Shown here: in pieces, positions 45,100 through 58,239 of the stretch
Layout: each line of letters begins with the position of its first letter
Numbering within the stretch: the first letter of the stretch is position 1
Source: Gracilariopsis chorda
Lineage: Eukaryota; Rhodophyta; Florideophyceae; Gracilariales; Gracilariaceae
DNA length: 64,000 nt
NCBI GenBank assembly: GCA_003194525.1
Contig: NBIV01000244.1
Location: 1 to 64,000 of the forward strand
Direction of reading: 5' to 3'
Notes under the pieces: model-generated
The model's input: the letters and a program-made list of their open reading frames with translations, nothing else
Told to the model about the DNA's origin: nothing
The model's database searches: none
Position numbers and translations under genes: made by a program

Positions 45100-45513
45100 A
45101 ACCGCTTTAATTACAAGTGTTGTGGTGACTTGTTGCAACTCTGTGCTGTTCCAGTTCTTTGGAAGAATCTATCAAGGTCGTTGTGCTATCTCAGATCTTT
45201 GGAAACTTTTGATTCGAGTTCATTGAATTTACGATTAGTCGATTCACTGGCATGCAGTATGCCACCACCGGCCCTCAATTCTTGGACTGGTTCTACCGAT
45301 GCTGTTCGTATACCCTCGCACAGCGCAACGCGCACGCAGACATCCGTTCCGGAAAGATTGGACAACAATAAAGCCGGTCGTAATACCTGAAGACTACCCT
45401 CTGTTGCGTCTTCTCTACAGGCTATAGCCCAGGCAATACCGCCCCCCGTGGTCGCAACGCCGTCTGCGACTTACCCTCGTATGAACTCATCTGAGTTTGC
45501 CTGACTGGAGTCG

Positions 45514-46730
45514 ATGATCCACATCTCTAAAGTCGCTCATGTGTATCTCTTTGAAGAGGTAAACGAACTTCGTCAAAAATTTGAAAAGGCCCAAGATCGG
45601 GATGTCTCGCGAGATACCCGACTCTTACATCAAGACTTGAAATCCATTTTGGGTTGCCTGGGTTCTTCCAGGTACATTTGTGAGGGAGTACAAGAAGTTG
45701 GTCGATGGCGTTCAGGTGGCCCTCGAACGTGTGCACGTTCGTCCAGATACGCTGGAGGCGACCATCCTTATGGATACAGAAGCGCCCACCGAAGCGGAAA
45801 ACGAGGTCGTTCCTATAGATTAAATTCGCCTCTCGGACAAAGGACAGGCTCGTAAACCCAAAAAAATGTTCGCTACCTTAAGTTGTGTTCATCAGACTTT
45901 GAATCTGATCAACGTCCCACGGACTTCTCGGTGGACTCATTGGATTCCGATAATGAACGGAGGAAGTACAGTGCGACGAAGTGTAAGTCGACCTACAATA
46001 CGCAAGGAGTTAATCGCTCTTGCAAGAAACGTAGACGTCACCTGGGACTCAAAGACTGAAAGCCTACCAACCTGCTATACTGAAAACTGGCATCATATAG
46101 TTCTTGTCGCTTGCATGATTACTCATCTACTCGGTTGGCACGAGGTACTTGCAGGCTTAAGGATCGTATCAAAGGTATGAACAATACCTTTCATTCGATT
46201 CGTTTCTCAGGAGAAGATCCAATTCTGGTGCTCGACTTTCTAGCCAGGTTCGCTTAGGAGGCTGACATACATTCCATGAATGTGGCGCAAGCGTGTCCCG
46301 CGTTACCGTATTTCCTAACTGGTAAGGCTGAAGATCAGTTCAATTCCGTTTGAGAAACTTGGACAGTCTCGGAAAGAAGAGTAACCTGCTGGCCAGAAGC
46401 GCTTCACTTTCTTCTCAGGGTCATACGCTATGGGAAATGCCACCCAAACGGCGATACTCGCGCTAAGCGACACGAAACAAAAGTCTGGTGAAACCGAAAC
46501 GGTCCGTTAAACCCACTTCAACAAAGCGTTTCACCGCAGTGGCAATGTGTTTATCGCACAGGAGTGGTGTACGATGTTCGCTGATGGATCCGAACCCACA
46601 CCACGGGCGCTCTTCCCGCAATAGCGTGAGGATAAACTGAAAATTTCATACCTTGAAGTCGTCCGGTATGCCCAAGCCGAGGAAAAAACTCACTGTGCCC
46701 GGATTTATCTGAAACGATAGACGGCGGGAG
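45514..46730 (+). pseudogene. Element B gag remnant
   Basis: Short frames show capsid-like blocks shared with element A, such as EDPILVLDFLARF, MNVAQACPALPYFL and ACNG-free stretches around CWPEALHFLL, spread over about 46190-46700. A knuckle-like CHRCYHYADIAPNC lies near 47030-47080, just downstream. It is heavily decayed. Confidence 0.6.
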
Positions 46731-47519
46731 ATCTTTTATTACAGAAGTCGTCACAGTCGATGTGTTTGCTCCCGGGCAGGACAGCAAAAGTGGATAAAGA
46801 CATTTTTCAGTACGCTGGGAGTCACTCTGACCCGTTTGGGACTACGTACTTGCTGTCAATATCGGCGCCTATTTTGTAGGAAGACCCCACTTTCGATGCT
46901 GTTGTGGCACGGATCCGGGCCACTCCGCTTGCTCACGCGTCAAGCGGATCCCATCTTACCCGCTCTGGATGAGTTTTACCGCAAACACAGCGTCAAACAG
47001 ATAGACATCGTTAATATGGTAAATTGGAGCGGATTATCTGTCATAGATGTTACCATTATGCTGATATCGCCCCAAACTGTGACTTGACATTTCGGGAGGT
47101 GCCCAAGGTTATCGTGAAGCAGGAAACACTGACCCGAGCTGATCGTGCTCGGGTGTCAAGTACTTCCTACAAAGAAGTGAAAGTATTACCCGCTATTGGT
47201 GCACTGGCACGAACAAATATTCTCGTGGTGAACCCAACCTCTGATCATTTGTTGGATGCGGTCGTATCCAAGAATGGGACTAATTATGGCTCGCACCAGG
47301 GCATACTGACACCGAATTCGGTGAGTGTTTTCTTGAAAAGCTAGAATCGGGAGTCTCCTTCACGGGAGGGGCGTTTCCTGAGCCGAGTTTGACGCCGGAG
47401 GGGTTACAGCTTCGCTCTCCATCTGTCTGGATCTCTGCCGGGAAGATAGCTGCAATGGACGTAAGCTTGGAAAGCATCTCGGTTCTATGCTGCCCTTGGA
47501 TACGCTTTCGTACTTTCTG

Positions 47520-47892
47520 TATTCCGGATAGAGGTCTGGTGATCGCCAGAAGAACACGCGAAATATATGCCGATCGTGGCATGTCCACCCAATATATGGG
47601 TCACCAGCTATCTGTTTTAGATACAGGAGCTACGCCCAACCTCATCAACTTTGAAAATGTACCCCCGGCTCTTTGGGCTCACATCTGCTGTGGACCAGCC
47701 CTCGATACCATCGACGCAAACAACAATCCTCTACAGCCCATGGGATACCTTCCTCTTGTCGTGAGATTGGGTACATGTATGGTTCAACAGTTCTTTGTCG
47801 TGTGCAATACACTCGCGGCCCCAGTAATTCTTGGTTGTGACTTCTGTGATCACTTTGTTGAAGCAATTCGCCCTCGTGCGAAAACTGTGTAA
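47520..47892 (+). pseudogene. Element B protease remnant
   Basis: This is the best-kept part of the element. VLDTGATPNLINF is the aspartic protease active site, and LAAPVILGCDFCDHFVEAIR is the second conserved block. Alignment with element A (AAPVILGCDYCDRFVDAIRP) proves common descent. Confidence 0.82.
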
Positions 47893-48589
47893 ATGGCCCA
47901 CGGTTCTGCCGTACTGATTGTCCGGAAACCACTCAAGCGTGCTACGTAGAAGCGTGTACCGATACCGGCCGGCTGCCCAGGAAATGTAGGACACAGATCT
48001 TGTTTCTACGAAGCTTCGTACTTCTCATTAAGGTGCCTTACAACCGGAGTCCCAAGTTTGGGTTGCAGTTGTTTCCAATGAGAGTGGATTCAAGGTGGTT
48101 CAACCGTTTTTGTGGTTATGCGACCGGCGTCACCTCCCATTTGCGAGCGTAATCGTTTTAATCAATTCTGATGTCCCTTTTAAGTTCCAGGTTGGCAACG
48201 GTTGGAAAAACAGTCAGTGGCTAGTCAAAAACCAGGTCCTTCGTTCGGTTCTACCACACCCGCAGGTAGCCTTGCCAATGAACAATCCAGTGGCTGCCAT
48301 CCTTGGAGTAGAAAGCTCTAAGAAGGGGGATGAATACTCCGTCAATGGTGACCGTAATTTGGATCCTGAATTTTGAAGTGAACGAACTACGGAAACCAGT
48401 GCGCTGCCACCTGGTTCAGAAGAGGTGATTCCTATGAAGGAACTCAAGGAGCTCGACTTGCATTATATTTCTGACTCTAACCGTGAGAAACTACGGGATA
48501 TGCGCGCTGAGTTTATACCCATGTGTGGGATGTTTTTTCTGGAGCATTAAGATTAAGGAAGCACCGTACTGATTTGTTACCGAATAATT

Positions 48590-49800
48590 GGCCGATCACA
48601 CAGCATCCCTATCGGGCTGCATGGTAAGCGCGTGAATAGGAAGAATCTCAAGCTGAGAGGATGTTACGCACTGGCTTTTTCTAGCTCGCAGTCACTAAAG
48701 GCTTCGCCAGTGGTTCTTGTTCCAAGATCGGATGGATCGTGGAGGTGTTTTATGGATTACCGACGTCTTAACACAGTTACTGTCAAAAACGTTTACCTGA
48801 TCCCTTGGATGGACGATTACATCGACTCACTTGAGATTGGTACGGTTACCACCGTTCTTGACGCCAACTGGGGTTATTGGGAAGTCCCTATCTGAAAGGA
48901 AGACCGCGACAAAACTGCATTTGTGTCTTACCAAGAACTATATCGTTTTATGCGAATATTTTTTGAGGTAAACAAAGCAGCTGCTACTTTTCAACGTGCC
49001 ATAGATATTATACTGGCCTGGTTCAAATGAAAAACCTGCTTGGTGTATCTCCCCGATATAATCGTGTACACCAACAACTTGGATGACTATTTAACCCATG
49101 TGAAGAACATCAGGCATGTGCTGCTGCAAGATGCAAGAATTACGCTAAAACTTAATAAACGCCAGTTTTGTACCGAATTGGGAACTTATCTTGGACATAT
49201 CATCCGCCCATGACAGCTCTTGATAGAGGAGGTAAAAATTAAGTCGCTTTAGAACGCGAAATATTCGACGCCGCAAACGGAACTCCGATCATTTCTCGAC
49301 TTTTATGACGTATATCACCGGTTTTTCCCAAATCTTGGAGAGCTTTTGACACCTCGGAACAGTCTCGTAAAGAACAGACAAATATTTCAACTGGAACCTT
49401 TTGGCAACGCGAAAGCGTCTTCCTTCACTGCTCTCATCAACGCCGTGACTTCTACGCCAATATTGGCACTGCCAAGTCTTGTTTTACCCTATGAATTGGA
49501 TAGTGATGTCATTGATAACCAGTTTAGCTGTGTGCTATTTTACTAAAGATGATGAACGATGCCCAGTAAGATACTCGTCTCGCGCATTGAACGTGCACGA
49601 ACGTAACTACTCGGTTCGGAAAGAGATTATCTCCCATTTGTTTGGGCGCTTGCAACTTTGCGACCGTATCTTATTGGAACCAATATACAGGTACATAAGG
49701 ATCACCCCTGCCTCCGTTGGCCTATGGAATTTGTTGAGCTCTTCAGGCGCCTCGTGCGTTAGCACCTCCGACTCTTGAAATTCAAGTACTCTTTAAAAAA
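48590..49800 (+). pseudogene. Element B reverse transcriptase and RNase H remnant
   Basis: SPVVLVPRSDGSWRCFMDYR, LNTVTVKNVYLIPWMDDYID, TVLDANWGYWEVPI and a decayed catalytic box near 49040-49070 identify RT. RYSSRALNVHERNYSVRKE near 49570-49620 identifies RNase H. The order and motifs match element A. Confidence 0.8.
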
Positions 49801-49859
49801 GGAATCCTGATTACGCAAGCCGACGCATTTTCTTGCTTGGGAACCACTGCAGAAGCTTA

Positions 49860-51080
49860 ACCGGTTGATGATCTCGACATACCGTGTTTTGTGGTTGAGA
49901 AGTATGAACAGAATACAAAGGACTGGGAAGGCGACATTTCTGAAGATATCAACGCTTCTGAGAGTTCGGAGCCCCCGACTGAAGCATTCTTTACGCCTAT
50001 TACTCCGGAAGAGTTGACTCGCGAAGACCAATGCGACTCATTATGTACGCAGATTTGCGGTCGTCTCAATGGAGAATATGACTTCCCTTTTACGAACGAT
50101 CAGGGATACCTTGTCAGGTTGGTTAATTCTTCCCCACAGATTGTGAGGCTCCACTACTTACGGAGACGGGTTCTCCAATATTCTCACTATTGGAGACTTG
50201 GAGCACTTCCAGGGGGTAGGAAGTGGTATGGGAGTGTCAGAAGAGATATTTATTGGCCCCTCATGGCGTGTGCCTGTTATATCGCTCGACGCTATTGTAC
50301 ACAATGGGTTAAGAACAAATTGAAGCTACGGAAATACTCCAAGACTTTCTCATTGTTTCTGACTCGCACCTGGCTAGATTTCATGACCATAGATATACTC
50401 GGCGAGTTGATTCGCAGGCCCGGAGAGAACCGCTACAGGCTGGTAATAACCGACCGGTTTTCTAAAGTCGTACGGACAGTGCTGCTTAAACGAATAACCG
50501 CTACTGCGGTGGCAAAAGCCTTCGTCACACACTGGGTATTTGTTTACGGTCCATCCGCCGATTTTTTATCCGACAATAGCACTCAATTTACTTCAAAGTT
50601 CTTTGAAGACGTTTGTCGTATTGTCGATGTTCGAAATATGCTCGTCACAACATATCACCCGCAGGGTGATGGATAAATGGAACTATTTAATCGTGCGATG
50701 CTTAACGCACTACAATCATAGGTTTCAGTTCATCCTAGGGTTTAAGACTTGTATACTGATCTGTTTGCGTATGCCTACATTACCCAAGTACATCGGGTTA
50801 CATCACTTTCAACTTTTGAGTTAGTGCTATCGCGAATCTGACCTGCGGTGGCAATCGGGGCTAAACAAAATTTGTCTGTCTACCCTTCACCGCGGCTCTA
50901 CAAGTGCAACTGGATTGCGTGATTAAAGAAGCTGGCACAGGTTGCCCGGAAAGCTCTGGACAAAGCTTAAATTGCGTACAAACGTGATTTCGACAGCACG
51001 CTCCGTCAACCTCTACCGCAAGTTAACACAAATGACATTGTTTTCCTGCGTAATGAGTATTATAATCCTGAAAATGAAAT
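49860..51080 (+). pseudogene. Element B integrase remnant
   Basis: YSHYWRLGALPGGRKWY and RDIYWPLMACACY mark the zinc-binding region. FMTIDILGELIRRPGENRY, LVITDRFSKVVRTVLLKR and FLSDNSTQFTSKFFEDVC mark the catalytic core. The C-terminal part to about 51080 is more decayed. Confidence 0.82.
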
Positions 51081-51117
51081 CGGTATAAGCTCTCCTCAAT
51101 CGTACAAGGACTGTGTC

Positions 51118-52400
51118 ACGTGGTTTCTAATACTAACGACACATACGGCCTGGACATTAACGAACAACACGAACCAGTTTCACGGGATTTCCCTGTTTTA
51201 TCTCCTCACCCTCCTTCAAGCCCTGATACTGTGCATACCTCCGACGGCAATCTGGATCTAGAAGGCCCGCTCGCGGTTCATTCTCTTTTGTGCCCAGCGA
51301 TTTTACCGCATCCGGATCGTGGCTTATCGGACTTACCAAAGAAAAAGTATCTCCGTCTTCAGGACAATTCCCCGGATACCCCAGCTCACTCCGCTCTAGG
51401 AAACCCGTCCACCACCCTACTCACCCCATATGTCCGCCTAAAGAGAGGGAGGGAGGTGCAACCACTCTCGATTTACCGGCGTTGCCAGCGAAAGTTATTC
51501 CTGAGCACCAAACAGTTAATTGCACTGTGCGAGAAGTGGACGAGCGATGAGCTGTCCTACATCCACCATGTCTGGAGATACCGGGATTCCAAGGTCCTGG
51601 AGTTTATCACGGAACGCTATGACGTGAGATTTTATTACAGCCGGAGGCGGTACGCCTGCTAGGGGTTGCTGCTCACTCATTTGAGGTATGCCGCCCTACC
51701 CCTCGAGAGCACCGGATTGTTTGGGTGCCCCAGCGTTGCTCAGATGAAATGAATCCATGACTGGTTCATGGTAGGATCCGCCACTTTCTTTGGCCTCTTC
51801 GTCCATTACTGAATCATCTAAGTCGACCGACGGCTCTTAGTAGTCAACAAATACGATTTCTGTTGGACGAAGCGCTTGTATGGTCTGCTGATGACTACAG
51901 TGCTCGAGTTCGTTAGCACAGGACACCGTTTCACCCAGATAGTGGTCTTAATAAACGAAATCCGCAGCAATTGGATGCTGGCAACCCGGAGAGTTGTTAC
52001 GAGGGTTTCTTTATCTCTGACCACGGTTATCCCACGGAACAGTATACCAGTTGACCTATTCGATCACATCCATGATGTATAAGACATCGCCCTCGTTGTC
52101 TTGGCACCCAATGGGATTAACATGTGGAGATGTTTGATGATGTTCTTACCCATTGGCGGTATGAATTAAAGACGATAGTTGTCATCCACTTTCCAGAGAA
52201 AAAGACAGCTACGCCGGTAGCCCACTCTCCGGCACTAAGTGACCAATATCCTTATTTCGGAACACCAATGATGTGTTAACTTATATTAGTTAAAAAGAGA
52301 GAAAAGCCCGGGAAACACCCCTTGGGTACCTCAGCCTGATGCTATCACCGCAGTAAAAGTGCAACAAAACCCTTAAACCTTGCGGGAGAAACCTTTCGGT
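51118..52400 (+). other. Element B post-integrase region
   Basis: A Ser/Pro/Asp-rich frame to about 51661 corresponds to the low-complexity integrase tail of element A. From 51662 to 52400 nothing specific is recognised. Confidence 0.5.
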
Positions 52401-53267
52401 TTAGATACGGTTGTATGGAATCAGATACACATGTCGAGAACTCTGCTTGCGCTCAAACCAAATCTTCTCAGAGAATGTCGCTTGCGATTTACAACGTCGG
52501 ATGAACCGAAACTGCGCAGGGCTGATTGGTCTTGTCCAACAGAGCATATCGGACTCGATGCTTACCGTTGCAGTTTCGAAGTGTGCCATGCAGACCTGGG
52601 CCAGGTTACCCCCGTAGCCTATCTCGGGCATAGGTGCAATAGCTCGATACGTCTGGGTCGTATTCACTGGAAATCAGATGATGACTTGGAGTAAACATGA
52701 GCCACTTATACGCAAGTCGAGTCATTTCTTCACGGGCCCTATCCAGGTTCTCTCCAAGGCGGAGGTCTAGCCTTATGAGGCTAAGATCTAGCACAATGCA
52801 TCCTCGCCAGTCGCGTGAAGTGACCACGTCCAATAGAAGGCGACGAGGGAGAACTCCATTTTGTGCGTGGGACTGGATCAGTGGATGGTTGAAAACCTTA
52901 GATGTGTGAAACCAAGGAGCTCGGGCATAAATCGAATGATTTTGTAACGGATCCCGTGGTTCCAGCGTTACCATGTGGCCTACCCTAATTTATTTACGAC
53001 GACCAGAGTACCCTGATAGGAGTGCCACGTGCGGAGCTGTACCGGAACGGTTATGGGAACGTTGCGCTGAGGCAATGAAGCCGTAGGAAACCAGCTTAGT
53101 CTGGAAGATGAAGGACCTATCCTCCGAGACTGGGAAGCACTTGCTCCGGGCTGGGGTTGGTTGGGATTGTGGGAGTTCATTGGTGAAGGTGAAAACTTGG
53201 ATTCGAACCTGTCGCTATTAGCTTGTCGCATTATGCGAGGAACCGGAGGAATGTCGGTATTACCCAT
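52401..53267 (-). other. Antisense reading frame(s) in the 3' region of element B
   Basis: Between the integrase tail and the polypurine tract, protein-like sequence runs opposite to gag-pol in two phases with several breaks. Pieces include a Ser/Pro/Asn-rich part near 53267-52980, then GVLPRRLLLDVVTSRDWRGC, EEMTRLAYKWLMFTPS and AQVCMAHFETATVSIESD. It is not recognisable and shows no obvious similarity to the antisense frame of element D, but it occupies the equivalent position. Confidence 0.4.
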
Positions 53268-53337
53268 GAAAAGTTGGATTCTTTATACCCTTTTTCGCCT
53301 GCGATCGTCTCGCTTTTGTTGCGATGTTTTCTGGTCT

Positions 53338-53348
53338 AAGAAGGGGGG
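53338..53348 (+). promoter_or_regulatory. Element B polypurine tract
   Basis: AAGAAGGGGGG, twelve bases before the 3' LTR. Confidence 0.75.
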
Positions 53349-53360
53349 TTTGTTGAGTAT

Positions 53361-54296
53361 TGCACATGCGCATACCCTCTAGACGAGGTGGACGATGGGA
53401 GATTCAGTACCGATGTGAGATGGGTTCCACTCAGGTATGAGTGGAGCTTTGGAATTTTTGGGTGAAGTTTGAAATGAATCATATTTGGTATTTCGGAGCC
53501 TTCCTGGGTCATTTCTTGGATATCTAGAACAGAAGGACGCGTGGTAAGCGTATGGACATCATACAGGGTTGGCATGATTTAGACGTGTCGTGTTGCACCG
53601 TGGCCGTCCATACCACTCATTGACAGGACCTGTGCACAACACGTGTGGCACACGACATTAGTACTATTTTTAGTTATGTTATGACCACATAGTACTTAAC
53701 GAAGTACGGCCCTGCCGTTTCAACCTGAAGTAAAGTTAAGCTGTGACTCGGCTTTGAGTTTATCGCCTGTGCGAATTCACTATCCCCTTCCTGGAATTTA
53801 ACGGCTTTCGGTCTCGTTATACACACTCGTACAGTGTCAAGGAGGACCGCTGATCTGTCTTACCCCGTGCATTTGCCCGATATTCACTGTTTTCATCGGA
53901 TTGGTTACTTTTTGTTGTGAGAACAGATAGCTGTTTGACTCAGTATTGAGTCTTGCCGTGCTGGCTGAATAAACAACACCCCTACTGCTGGGCCCCTTTT
54001 GGCTTTCTGCACCACGCATCAGGTTGTACCCTTTTCCTTGGTTTTTCCCCCTTCTTCCATTCTTCCCTTTGGATTCGTCATGGACCGGAACACCGCCTAA
54101 ACGGACCTGTGCGATACGTTGAAGAGCTGATAACCCGATGTTCGGAAACAACTCGGTGGGTATAGCCGGAATCCACCTTGGTTTTACACCCGAACACCAT
54201 GTGGTATGGACGGCCCTGTCGCTGTGCCTATCTGGAAATACCGCAGGATTGCGAACACCTTAGGATGATGTCCCGCATATTAGCATTGCTCCGCAG
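53361..54296 (+). repeat. Element B 3' LTR
   Basis: Starts TGCACATGCGCATACC and ends near ATTGCTCCGCAG. It aligns with the 5' LTR from end to end with many differences and a few short insertions, for example around 53930-53950. Confidence 0.85.
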
Positions 54297-54668
54297 CCAA
54301 GACGATGTTGAAAGAGAAGAAAAACACTGCAGCAGTGATGGTTGAAAATCAAAAGAGAAAATCCGTCGAAAGCAGAAACCTTCAATGCAACAGGGCTGTC
54401 AAACAAAGTTATAAAAAAGAGAAAGACGCCATTGCCAGACCTAAAACGCAGAAGACAATTGTTTTTATCACTTTTCCCAAACTAACCATGCAAGCTGAGA
54501 AGAACGTCGTACCAGATCTGGTTTCCAAAAATGTCATCAAAACCTTAGTTACCGAAGATTTCAACACAAACAGTCAAAAAACGATGGTTTGAGTAGTGTG
54601 GTAGAACATTTCGACAAACTGAAGACATTTCTGTATTGAATAGGACAAGCACAGAAACTAGCAAAGGT
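54297..54668 (+). pseudogene. Second pogo-like transposase, C-terminal remnant
   Basis: Sequence next to the element B 3' LTR encodes a Lys/Glu-rich stretch (MLKEKKNTAAVMVENQKRKS and NRAVKQSYKKEKDAIA), like the charged coiled-coil C-terminus of pogo-type transposases. It is the expected continuation of the gene cut at 44176. Frames are broken. Confidence 0.5.
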
Positions 54669-54669
54669 A

Positions 54670-54924
54670 ATGGTAGCGGAAAATGACAAGAGCGGGGAAT
54701 ATGCCCATGAAGCAGCGCAAGCGTTGTTGGATATGTATGGGTTAGAATCAAAACTTGCGGAATCACATGATTTATTGTTTTATGAATCGGTTGATGATCG
54801 AATTTGCCTTGAAAACGTATATTTCAAGCCATTTTGGTTTGTGTGGAAAGACGAAGGCGTTCTAAAGAATTCTGTAGCAACTTTGGAGGACTATGTGGAC
54901 GTGAAAGACGGCAAAGAGGTGTAA
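54670..54924 (+). pseudogene. Unrecognised acidic protein fragment (84 codons)
   Basis: An open frame from ATG 54670 to the stop at 54924 encodes AHEAAQALLDMYGLESKL, then FYESVDDRICLENVYFKPFW. The same phase is open upstream past one stop near 54638 (VVEHFDKLKTFLY, IGQAQKLAKV). Composition and helical pattern look coding. No family is recognised. It may be the end of the pogo-like element or an adjacent gene remnant. Confidence 0.35.
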
Positions 54925-55994
54925 TTTTGTCTTGTAATCGGTATCAGAATTGGAAATGGGTGGTGTTGCAAGCTTGATTGTGTTGTACAGTTTCAATAAA
55001 AAAATGTGCTTAAAATGGGTGGATGTGCGTCTATAGAGCCAATCAAACGGCAAAGATGTTCCTATCGACCCTTTTGGGGAAGCATATAAAGATACTTGCC
55101 AGTCTCAAATGTGGAGTCTTACTCAGGGCCCGTGCGAAGGCGCCCTTCAGGGTTTGCCAACCTTCCAAAAACGCAACAAAACACTATGAAACGTTACGGC
55201 AGACGAAGGAGCCAAATGTAGATGCGATTAGCTTTTACTGTCTACTCGACCAGCATCATGATCTTATATGAATTCAAAGCGCTTACCGAGCCAAATAAAC
55301 TTAACAAATTGCTTAATGGCGCTAAATAAAGACATTTTCAAATATGATATTTAAACGTGTGCTAAAACCGTAGTATAGTGCTAGCAGATGTACTTTAAGT
55401 AGTTCCTACATTGCTCAAACCGTTACTAGTAACAATTCAGTGGTTGCAAGGGCATATTTGAGCAAATAGACCATGAGTTCAAACGTCGCTGCGCTTCTAC
55501 AAGCTCGAAAAGGTTTCGTGGAGCTCGACTGATTGTAGTAATAAATTTGATCTCAGAACGTGTAAGCACGCCCACTTAAACAGCAGAAAGTATAAAGTGA
55601 CGCCTGTTAAATGGGTAGTTTTGACTTGTTTCAAAGTTTATCTGGGAAGGTATACACGAGGATTGAACGAGTAGAGGACTATGAGAAATTGACCTTTTGT
55701 CTTTTTCACGCAAAATAGACTTTCCGTTTACTACTAAAAACGCATTTTGACACACGTCTTGACAGCATACAGCTATCTAAAGTGGTATGGCACCGTGCTA
55801 AACTTCGACATGACTCTTAAAACAATTTCTTCCATTAACAATGGGATATAAATAGACTTAAGGAATTCCTCCTTTAATGGCAATCTGAAGATAAGAAATT
55901 GGACTTCTTATTTCCTTTGCAGACATTAATATTCCTTGGTATAAAGATTTTAGATTACTTCCATTAAGAATTTTTCAATTCCTATTTTTCTTCA
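54925..55994. other. About 1 kb without recognised features
   Basis: AT-rich; no convincing frame, repeat or RNA gene was seen. Confidence 0.5.
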
Positions 55995-57288
55995 TTAATG
56001 AATACAAGCTCCCTCTGGTTGTAGTTGATCTTCTGTTTCTTCCAATTGTTCTGCACTTCTTGCCGTTGAGTTGATTCTATCGCATGTATTTGCTACTAGC
56101 ACTTCTGTTAGGTCGCAATAAAAGGTACTTGGAATTTTTAACTGGGTAAGTCCATTTGATGATTTGCAAATATTCCAAGCGCCAACAATAACTATTGCCA
56201 ATAGAGAGCTGCTGAATCGAAATGAAAATTCTTTTATTTCAATTTTCTTCTCCACCTTAAGATCATCCTGACGACAACGATTGTGTCTGTCTATCATTGG
56301 ATATGTTTTGTAATAATCCTCAAAAACCTCTAAAATTGGGACTTCGAGCTCAACGTTCCTGGAAATATTGCCTTGTCGTCCCCATCACTCACAAGAATAA
56401 GGGTTTCAAGGGGTAACTTTCCACAAGTAGATATCAAGTATCTCTTTTTCCTATTCACCCAAATACCTTCCATTAATGTTTACCAATAATGTTTCTTTTT
56501 GAGATCATAGAAAAAAAATCACAATAATTTGATAATTTTATCTCAGAAAAGGCTTCATTGGAAACCACGATTCTCGTTCTAAATAACTCCAGTAATCCGT
56601 AACTCCTTTTCAATACAGCATTTGCCGCTTTTACAGAGGCGGTAAAAGATTCTGCTCAGAAATGTCTCTCAGATTCAAACCAAGGTTGTCCCAAGCGTAG
56701 TGAAGCTGTAGTTCGATTATCTTCATCAACTTCCGGAGCTGAAGCTTGAGAGCCCATTTTAAGCTCGATTTTAAGCATACGTTAGCGTTTACAACAGCAT
56801 AATCTCTTCATCTCTAAATCTTTTTCGAGCTTTCCATCCAAAGCACTTCCCTGAGGAAGATCAAAGTCAATCCAGTCTTCACCAAGCCCATACCTGCGTG
56901 AAATTCTTTTATCAACGCAAAGTGCATGAGAAGGCAAGGCAAACAAATGGCAATGGTCATTAACTTTTTTCAGTAAATTCTTATCCTATTTATAGCGTGC
57001 ATTCCCCAGCTCATCGCATGCCCCATTTTCACGGAAGATAGTACAACTTCTCAGTGCTTCAAAACAATTTCATGACATTGCGTTAGGAATGCACACTGGA
57101 GCTATTAATTGCAACATTGGCTTAGAACTCCATAGAACCCTTCGATTTGAAAACTCAAAGTGGATCATAAGAATGCGAACTCCGAAGAATCGTGAAATCT
57201 CACCACCAGATGTTCTGGATGAATCTCTACTTTCCAGAATCTCATTCGTCTTGGCGGTTATTGCGTCCAGACGTGAAGTAGGAAACAT
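55995..57288 (-). pseudogene. Possible PiggyBac-like (DDE_Tnp_1_7) transposase remnant
   Basis: The minus strand near 57288-57070 reads TSGGEISRFFGVRILMIHFE, then RRVLWSSKPMLQLIAPVCIP and NAMS, resembling the block of PiggyBac-like transposases in which a G(I/V)RILM core precedes an xxWS motif and an AMSRxRF motif. Downstream NCFEALRSCTIF and NLLKKVND are compatible. Further left the match fades, with stops and frame changes; the part at 56297-55995 has a hydrophobic stretch followed by Cys/Thr-rich sequence. Element C starts 15 bp from the N-terminal end and probably interrupted the gene. Confidence 0.4.
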
Positions 57289-57303
57289 CTACATAAATTA
57301 GTT

Positions 57304-58239
57304 GTGGAGCAACGCGTGGCGCATACATTGATGAAGATCCTTATCGTAAAATGTACCGATTCATCGGCTCAACTTTTCTCAGGTTATGACTTTTCCCAAC
57401 TTTTGTGTTGATATTAAGTCGATTACGGACGGATGTTTACCTGAAAGGTTAGTTTATGAGTGGCCTCATACAGGCAAGAAGCGTGGCGCGCGTGTAGGGG
57501 AATTGGATCCGATTACGGATATACGACTTGGGCGAGTGGCACCTGTGGACCCTGCCAGTGGGCTCTCCAGGTGTATGGAACTCGGCAGGTTTGCACTAAT
57601 TTACTTAATTATTTTAGTTATTTATTGTAGAACCTACTTAGGTGAGGCTGACCTGGCGGGTGCCAGCACTACGCAAACTTAGCCGAGGTTTGCACCCTAA
57701 CTATAGTGTTCGCTCTGGTCACAACTGCCTTCGTAGTTTCACAACACCATCTGGAGAATAACCACGCTTGGTGGTTTCAGTGCGACTATCCCCTTGGAAT
57801 CGTTTAGCACATCTGTATGAGTACACTGACCGTGGGTCTAACAGTGTTTGTTTATTTTGTGTATCCTGTTGCAGGACAGATCTCCGCCCCAGTATTGGTT
57901 TGTTTCGTTAGTTTTTATCCTATTTTACCCCTTGGTTCTCGTGTCTGTTTCCGCTGTGAGCACGACCCTCTCCCCCTCGTTTTCTGGTTCTTTTCCACCT
58001 TTTGGGAAACTATACATGCTGTGTACGCTGTCTACTTCCCCTCTCTCGGGTTCTTCTCTGACCTCGTTCCTCTCAGGAATATTCATATTCACACCTACAG
58101 CTTTAGCCGGTATCCACCGTTGCATTTATACCAGACACTCGTGTGGATTAGGGGGATCGTTCACTCAGTCAACCATACATAGGTACCAGGGATTTGGACG
58201 CCTTTAGAGCTACAAACTTCGCTGGTTTTGCTTGATAAG
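57304..58239 (+). repeat. Element C 5' LTR
   Basis: Starts TGTGGAGCAACGCG with GGCGCATAC as in B, and contains TTATTTTAGTTATTTATTG and ACCTACTTAG stretches shared with the LTR of A. Ends immediately before the primer site. No partner LTR is in the window. Confidence 0.7.

Larger units (their letters stand above)
44177..54296 (+). mobile_element. Ty3/gypsy LTR retrotransposon B (fossil, both LTRs)
   Basis: Both LTRs (44177-45082 and 53361-54296), a primer site (45084-45099), gag, protease, RT, RNase H, integrase, a tail region, an antisense frame and a polypurine tract (53338-53348) are all visible. The element is about 10.1 kb. It belongs to the same family as A and C (shared gag, protease and primer site). 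The two LTRs differ widely by eye and the coding parts have more than twenty breaks, so it is old. It interrupts a pogo-like gene; flanks GCAA (44173-44176) and CCAA (54297-54300) may be worn target duplications. Confidence 0.88.
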
